Below, in pieces: positions 57,281 to 64,000 of a DNA stretch of 64,000 nucleotides. The position numbers and the translations under genes were made by a program. How positions within the stretch are numbered: the first letter of the stretch is position 1; every line of letters begins with the position of its first letter. Source of the DNA: Atherinomorus stipes. Lineage: Eukaryota > Chordata > Actinopteri > Atheriniformes > Atherinidae. The notes under the pieces are model-generated. The model was not told where the DNA came from. It saw only the letters and a list, made by a program, of their open reading frames with translations, and did no database searches. The stretch is from positions 1-64,000 of the forward strand of contig JALJCO010010196.1 of the NCBI GenBank assembly GCA_023101725.1, in the 5' to 3' direction.

Positions 57281-58480
57281 TGATGCAAATGCGAGCGGTG
57301 AGATAATTCTGTGTGGGTTGTTGCGCCCACGCAGTGTGGGAACATCGCTCAGCTTTCACAGGTACAGATCCCCGGGGACGAGGACAGATAGACGGGCAGA
57401 TGGAGAGACAGTCGATCATAAGCAGCTTAGTGCAGAGGTTCTCAAACCTGCGCACTCCCAATGAGCAACATATTGATCCTCGTTGCTAGGTTTCTCTGTT
57501 CCTACAGATTCTGACCCAGAAACATGCGTTTAAAAAGGCACCAAAGAATGTAAAGTTGCAGTGAGCTGCAACAAGAAATCATAAACTTATGCTTCCACTT
57601 ATAAAACTTGCAAAATAGCGCAGATTCACAGTGATTTTGATTAATAGACGTTTAGCACTTTGGTCTCTTTCGACATTTAAAAGTCCGCTGGTGCAGATGG
57701 AGGCCTAGAATTTGAACTGACGGGCTTTTAATATGTCACACGAAGGCTTCTGGGAGAATACTGAGACAGGTTTGACGGGGCAGACAGGTATGGCTCAGTC
57801 TCACTTATGCCTTTCTGCATTCCCCGTTCCAAGGTCTTATTAAAGGAAAAACAAAAACGGACATTAACATGGCGAGAGGACGGAGAGACAGACGCAGACG
57901 GCCGGACAGATGCAAAAAATGGCCATCGTAAAATGGTTGCAGAGGGCAACTATGACATGAAGTGAAAGGAGAGACCAGACAGATGGAGAGGGAGGCGGAT
58001 GGAGAGATGGATGCTGGCAGATCATGCAGACAGACTGTCCTGAAGTCTTAAAAAAAACGTGGAGAGTTCAGCGTGCAGCCTCGTTGTCCAGGAAAGCTCT
58101 GAATACAGATTTCAGACTTTCAGAGCTGTTTTCTTCTTGTTTTGCGTCTGCAATAATCCTTTTTTATTGTAATCATTATTATGGTCAACATCAGTCCTCC
58201 AGTCAGGGTGATGGTGATGGTGTGTGTTTGGTTCTCTGTAGAAAACTGAGATTAAATACAAAGAGGTTTTGTGGCATTTGTGGAAATCACCGTTCTGATA
58301 TCCTAATTCTCACCACGGTCTTTGGTTAACTCAGCTGACTTCTTCATTCGTTCTTACGTAACATCGCGGTTTCTGACAAATCAAATATGCACTCACAGAT
58401 TAGAATAGTAAGAACTGTTTCCATCTATGCTCATGTGGTTTTTCTAAGTTCTTTTTTGCAATTGTTTTATCATTTATCTA
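56445..58480. other. Intron 2 sequence, nothing recognised
   Basis: A (GT)n run lies at 57248-57280. No repeat termini or exon-like sequence was noticed. Confidence 0.45.
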
Positions 58481-58481
58481 C

Positions 58482-59014
58482 ACACTCAAAAATAGAGGTA
58501 CCAGTTTGTACTTAAAAGGGTCCAAAGCTTGTTGCTGGGGGGGTTCCTTTCTGAAAGACATTTCTGTACCTTCATGGTCCATTTTTGTACCTTATCAAGC
58601 TGTATGAGTTAATAAAGTACAATTAAACCAATTAAAGATGATGAATAAAAGTCAATAAAATAGAGATTATGACAACAATCAAAGATGCTAATAATAAATG
58701 AATAATTATTATAGAAATATTAGGCCAAACACATATATAATTATACATATAATTATCACTATGATTATTATGAAAATCATAATATAATAACTATAATTAT
58801 ACTACTGTTTAGAAGTACTGCTATTTATAGTTATTGTACAAGCTACACACATTTTTCAATGCTGCAGGTGCCCTTAGGGTTGGAATGGTACAAATGTGTA
58901 CTTTATATTACTTTGGAGCCTTTTTCATAGTATATAGGTACTTCTGGCCTCATAAAGACCAACATTGTACTTTTGAGAGAACATTCCTGTCTTGTACCTC
59001 TGTTTTTGAGGTGT
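58482..59014. mobile_element. Dispersed MITE, ACACTCAAAAA ends, copy 3
   Basis: It matches 13791-14329 and 33495-34061 throughout, with termini ACACTCAAAAATAGAGGTAC and GTACCTCTGTTTTTGAGGTGT. Confidence 0.9.
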
Positions 59015-59139
59015 GCTGGTTCGCTTGTAGTTCCTTCTGATATTTTATATGCCCACAACTTATCTCGGACAGAAGAAGAAAACTGACACGTCTCGCAGGT
59101 TAACGTGGCTTTCCTAATTGAGCACAATTTAAAAACCAA

Positions 59140-59165
59140 CATATATATATAAATATATATATATA

Positions 59166-59208
<43 letters not shown>

Positions 59209-59245
59209 TATATATATATATATCTACTGTATATATATATTTGTA
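59140..59245. repeat. (AT)n microsatellite
   Basis: An interrupted TA/TATG run. Confidence 0.9.
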
Positions 59246-59621
59246 TATATCATACATTTTGGTGGAAAATAGAAAAAGAATTGAACCAGTCTCATAGATG
59301 ACTGGATGTGACCAGCTGACTACGCAAAATATTCAAAAAGCAGCAAATAAATCTGACTAAATGGGGAAAAAAAAAGAGATTTATATTGTTTTTTTTAAAG
59401 ATCACGTGTGATATTAAACTTTTAAAACGACTATATACATCCTTTCAGATGACTTTTCAACATGTATGTTCTGTCTTTTCTCCATCAGACAGATGAGTGA
59501 TGTTTCTAGATCAGCACACAGGACAGATATACCTCTGCAGATGCAAATCAGGCCATATGGAGCCGACCAAGCAAAGATAGTCTTATATTTGTCTCCTCAA
59601 CATTCTCTTGTTAACATGTAG

Positions 59622-60222
<601 letters not shown>

Positions 60223-60382
60223 TAACGTGCACTCTCCGGGGGTAAGGTTTACATCACGACTGAGGTGTACAGTTGCAGCACTGTACTCTGTGTAATAGTA
60301 TAACTGTGCAAACCTGATAAATGCAGATGCAACAGTGTGTATCTGACAGTGATCAGCTGTCAATCACTGTTCAGGTTGTAAC

Positions 60383-61454
60383 AGGGGATTATCACGCTTC
60401 CTTGTTCCGGTTACCGGAAGATGAAACATTTGGCACTTCCTCTTCCGGGCCATGTTAACATCAGCCGTTCCTGCTCTGTTATACTGTTTAAATCGTATAA
60501 ACTCCAAACATACTTAAGTTTTCATTCCAGACTGAAGTGATACTGGATCAAAAGCTGGATCAAAGCGATCGATTCGCCGCGGTGAAGGGCCGAACTTTAT
60601 AATAAAACACACGTTTGTTTGTCGCCGATGGGGCACAACACCGGCACTTCACAGCATGCTAGCATTAGCCAGCTAGCGTTTACTGACGTGCTTAACATTG
60701 TGCGTCTTAAAACACACAAACATCTGAAAATCGGGTCTGTACCCCCCCGTTTCCAGTGGAACAACTGGGGACTGCCAAGAAAGGAGACGCTTTCAGATGC
60801 TTGTGTGTTTTCAGCCGCACAAAGTTAGGCACGTTATCGAGCTGGCTAATGCTAACCTGCTAACACGACTGTATAGCCTGCCGGCCACAAACAAACGTGT
60901 GTCGTTTTATTATAAAGTTCGGTCCTTCACCGCGGCGAATCGGTCGTTTTGATCCACTTCTTCCTTAGCATCACTTCAGTCTGGAATGAAAACTTGGCAT
61001 TGGCGTTTATCCGACTTACAAAGTTTAACAGAGTTGTAGCTGGCGGACTACTGTTAGCAGGTTAGCATTAGCCAGCTTGATGACGTGCCTAACTTTGTGC
61101 GGCTGAAAACACACAAGCATCTGAAAGCGTCTCCTTTCTTGGCAGTCCCCAGTTGTTCCACTGGAAACGGGGGGGTACAGACCCGATTTTCAGATGTATG
61201 TGTGTTTTAAGACGCACAATGTTAAGCACGTCAGTAAACGCTGACGCTGTGAAGTTCGGCCCTTCACCGCGGCAAATCGATCGCTTTGATCCAGCTTTTG
61301 ATCCAGTATCACTTCAGTCTAGAATGAAGACTTAAATATGTTTGGAGTTTATCCGATTTAAACAGTATAACAGAGCAGGAACGGCTGTCGTTAACATGGC
61401 CCGGAAGAGGAAGTGTCAAAATCCGGGAACTTCCGGTTAGCGTGATAATCCCCT
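60383..61454. mobile_element. 1.07-kb foldback element, copy 3
   Basis: Ends AGGGGATTATCACGC and GCGTGATAATCCCCT. Unlike copies 1 and 2, both outer arms are of the same type ('ctgctctgttatactgtttaaatc' against its reverse complement), so its palindrome is more complete. The right arm lacks part of the block around 61240. Confidence 0.88.
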
Positions 61455-63265
61455 ACTATATATTATATGCTGCGTACTGAAAAGCTGAGATAGTACTCTA
61501 GCCGTAGTGCTGTTTTGCCATTTGATGAATCAAAACAGATGCAAATTCAATAAATAATTTTTATTTCTATAATTACTTTGGCTGAATTTCACACCAGATC
61601 AGCAGTGTGACTCGATAGCTTCTAGAGTAACTTTGACTTATGGCTGTGAGGAGAGTTCGGAGCAGAGGGAGCGATATTTAGGCCACCTTCCTAACGCTTT
61701 CCAAGGACACGTAAGCAGGGGACTTATTGTAGAGCAGGGATGACATTATGAAACTGCGAAAACATCCTCGGACTCATTTGTAGGGTTAATGATAAGAGGG
61801 AAAACAGATCGGGCGACGAAGATGTCAAAGCCACAGCTGTTTTCAATTAATTTCATTAGCTCAGTCTTCTTGTCAGAAAGCTGTCTGTGTATATCTTTGG
61901 AGGCGGGTAAGGATCAGTTGGACTCCATCTCTGTTAATTACAGTTGCTAGATGCTCATTCAGAGAAGGAATTCCTTCTAACAGCCCCGTCACGATGCCTT
62001 CCCAAGGTTTAAATTCATGGTTTTTGTTTTAGGTTGGAACTGAGCACTGAAAAATGACTAACTCTGCCTAACTATATTAGCAATGATGTCCAATAGTGTT
62101 ACATTTAAGCGCATGTTGTACTTTCCTCACAGCTATCCATTACTACGTGTTTATTTGACAGGAGTGGAGCATTTTAAAGAAAAACCTAAACATTGAAATC
62201 TTTCCGATTTTTTTCTCCGGAATATAAGTCACACCAGTCAAATAATGCGTCATGTAGAGGAAAAAAATAAAGGAAAAACAAGCAGTAAGTAAAAAAACAT
62301 TAACAAGATGGCAGCAGCTGATGAGTTTTCATCATTGACAGGTTTGATTTCTAAACAAGACTTAAAAATCACAAATGTATTGATCTACTCAATGTATGTT
62401 GAGATGTAATTCCACTCTCATGAAGCGGAAACAGAAAAAGCCGACTGTCCTGAAGTATTTTTCCTTCCTCTTGTGATATATTTCACATTTGTTTTAATCG
62501 GTACATTAGCAAAGATGTTAGGAATAAATAACATACTCAATGAGAAGTGAGAACATTTTCATTTTGCTCTGGTGGTGATTATTGTGGGGGTGTGTGTTTA
62601 ATCGACCTGGTTTATTTTATATTAATCCGTGGCAGGGCGCGGTCGTACACACAGCAGTGTTTGCGTCTTTAAATACCACGTGTTGCAAACCTTTTTGTAC
62701 TTTCTAACAATCTCAGTCAGCTGTTCCTTAGAACTGCCTGTATGAACTCACATCTGCAGAAATACATAAGTGACAACTTTCCACCTTTTGCTTTTCCACA
62801 TCAACCACTTCAAATGTCTGACCAAGCACATAATACTTCTCAGAGCTCCACGAGAAGAAAGTTCTGCTTGGCTGATGTGTTGAAGAACAAGAACAAAGTT
62901 CTTGGTTTCATATGTATGAGGCTTAAGGGGCTTTCACTGAATACTGAAGTTGTAAAGAGTTAGCTTAGCTTAGCAAAAAGACCAGATCACCCGCACCACT
63001 CACAACCCCAGAAGTTACCCAAAAGAATAAACTTTCAATGCATTCTTCTTGCAAACTTAAACTATAGATAAGAATTAGCTTAGTTTGACTTAGCGTAGCT
63101 TAGCTTTGCAGAGTGACAGCAGCTGGTGACGGCTAGCTCCACTCATGCTACAATGCTCATACCTAGATCTTATGATCATATGATAAGCTAGTCTTTTAAA
63201 CAAAACAGTTATTTCCTGTGTTGCATTTTGGCTTTTCCAAGCCAGGTTTCAGAAGACAGCTTTAA

Positions 63266-64000
63266 AGGAACATTCCACCCACAGAATGATGTAACTTTAT
63301 CTTCCACTTCCCCTCATGGTGAGCAAGACTCTGCAGCACTTTTTTAATATCTCAAATGCAGCCGGCGATCAGGAAGCTTCTCGTTTCCCCCCAACTTTCA
63401 TATAATGGAGTTCACCGGGGTCCGAGCCAAAAAGGTCCATAAAAGTCCACAAAAACGTGTCAATATTCCTCCATACTGCTCGTCCAATGTAATCCAAGTG
63501 TCCTGAGTGGGTAGCGTCCAGAATTTACTGGAAACGACGTCATTTAGTAGATTTTTAGAGACTAAACAGAACTACATCTTACTTCCGCGAAGCACGCATA
63601 TGCGCGGTCACGAAACTCCGGAAGCCTCGGCGTTCAGAGCCTACTCTGCAGATAATACAAGCGTAGAAGAAGAAATACGCTGTTTACATTGTGCTAAGAG
63701 CGACAGAGCTGCAGACAAACCGGGACAAACACAAGAGGGTCCAAGAGGGGTTGATATTGATTTAAAACAGAGAAAGAGAACGTGCGATCTCGTCTGCCGC
63801 GGCTTCCCTAGTTTCGTGAACGTGCATCGGCGTGCTTGCAGAAGATGCGATGTAGTACTGATGTAGTTCTGCTTAGACTCTAAAAATCTACTAAATGACG
63901 TCGTTTCGAGTAAATTCGTAAACGAGAAGCCTTCCTGATCGCCGGCTGCATTTGAGATATTAAAAAAGTGCTCCAGAGTCTTGCTCACTATGAGGGGAAG
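63266..64000. mobile_element. TTAA-flanked palindromic MITE (family F3, copy 3), right end outside window
   Basis: TTAA (63262-63265) then AGGAACATTCCACCCACAGA. The arms pair: 'gagcaagactctgcagcac' on the left against 'gtgctccagagtcttgctc' at the far right. The last bases match the left arm about 45 bp from its end, so little is missing. The frames at 63507-63866 and 63641-63988 are by-products. Confidence 0.82.

Overview
The window is vertebrate nuclear DNA, almost certainly from a ray-finned (teleost) fish. Genes are split by long introns, and most of the rest is a dense layer of Tc1/mariner, hAT-like and TTAA-flanked miniature elements, L1-type LINE fragments, a tRNA-derived SINE, minisatellites and (AT)n/(GAAA)n runs. 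No prokaryotic gene organisation is present.

Two protein-coding genes can be proved from exon sequence. On the minus strand near the left end are the first two coding exons of a UBE2D-type ubiquitin-conjugating enzyme (5142-5165 and 3450-3513). Their 29 residues match my memory of UBE2D2 exactly. The remaining exons lie left of position 1. On the plus strand is the 5' part of a calcineurin A (protein phosphatase 3 catalytic subunit) gene: coding exon 1 at 19918-19960, exon 2 at 52614-52814 and exon 3 at 59999-60123. They join in frame to 123 codons and end just after the GDIHG and GDYVDRG metal-binding motifs. The rest of the gene lies to the right. The two genes point away from each other, about 14.8 kb apart between start codons.

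Layout: 1-5.5 kb, ube2d2 5' end with its promoter and introns holding hAT-type MITEs. 5.5-19.4 kb, intergenic DNA with hairpin MITEs, a GC-rich promoter-like patch near 7.6-7.95 kb, two L1 remnants with target-site duplications, a MITE holding a 19-bp minisatellite of about 74 units, and a 40-bp minisatellite of about 39 units. 19.4-21.6 kb, CpG-rich calcineurin promoter and first exon, with two upstream ORFs and a candidate alternative first exon. 20-52.6 kb, a 32.7-kb intron 1 packed with nested elements. 52.8-60 kb, intron 2 with a four-layer transposon nest. 60.1-64 kb, the start of intron 3.

The most unusual material is the mobile DNA. At least seven different MITE families share flanking TTAA and AGG...CCT ends. 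One of them has grown a 1.4-kb tandem array that is only three units long in a sister copy. Three copies of a roughly 1.1-kb palindromic foldback element are present, one of them inserted inside another palindrome. Gene calls rest on exon sequence and recalled family sequences. Transposon superfamily names rest on termini and target-site duplications, with no database search.
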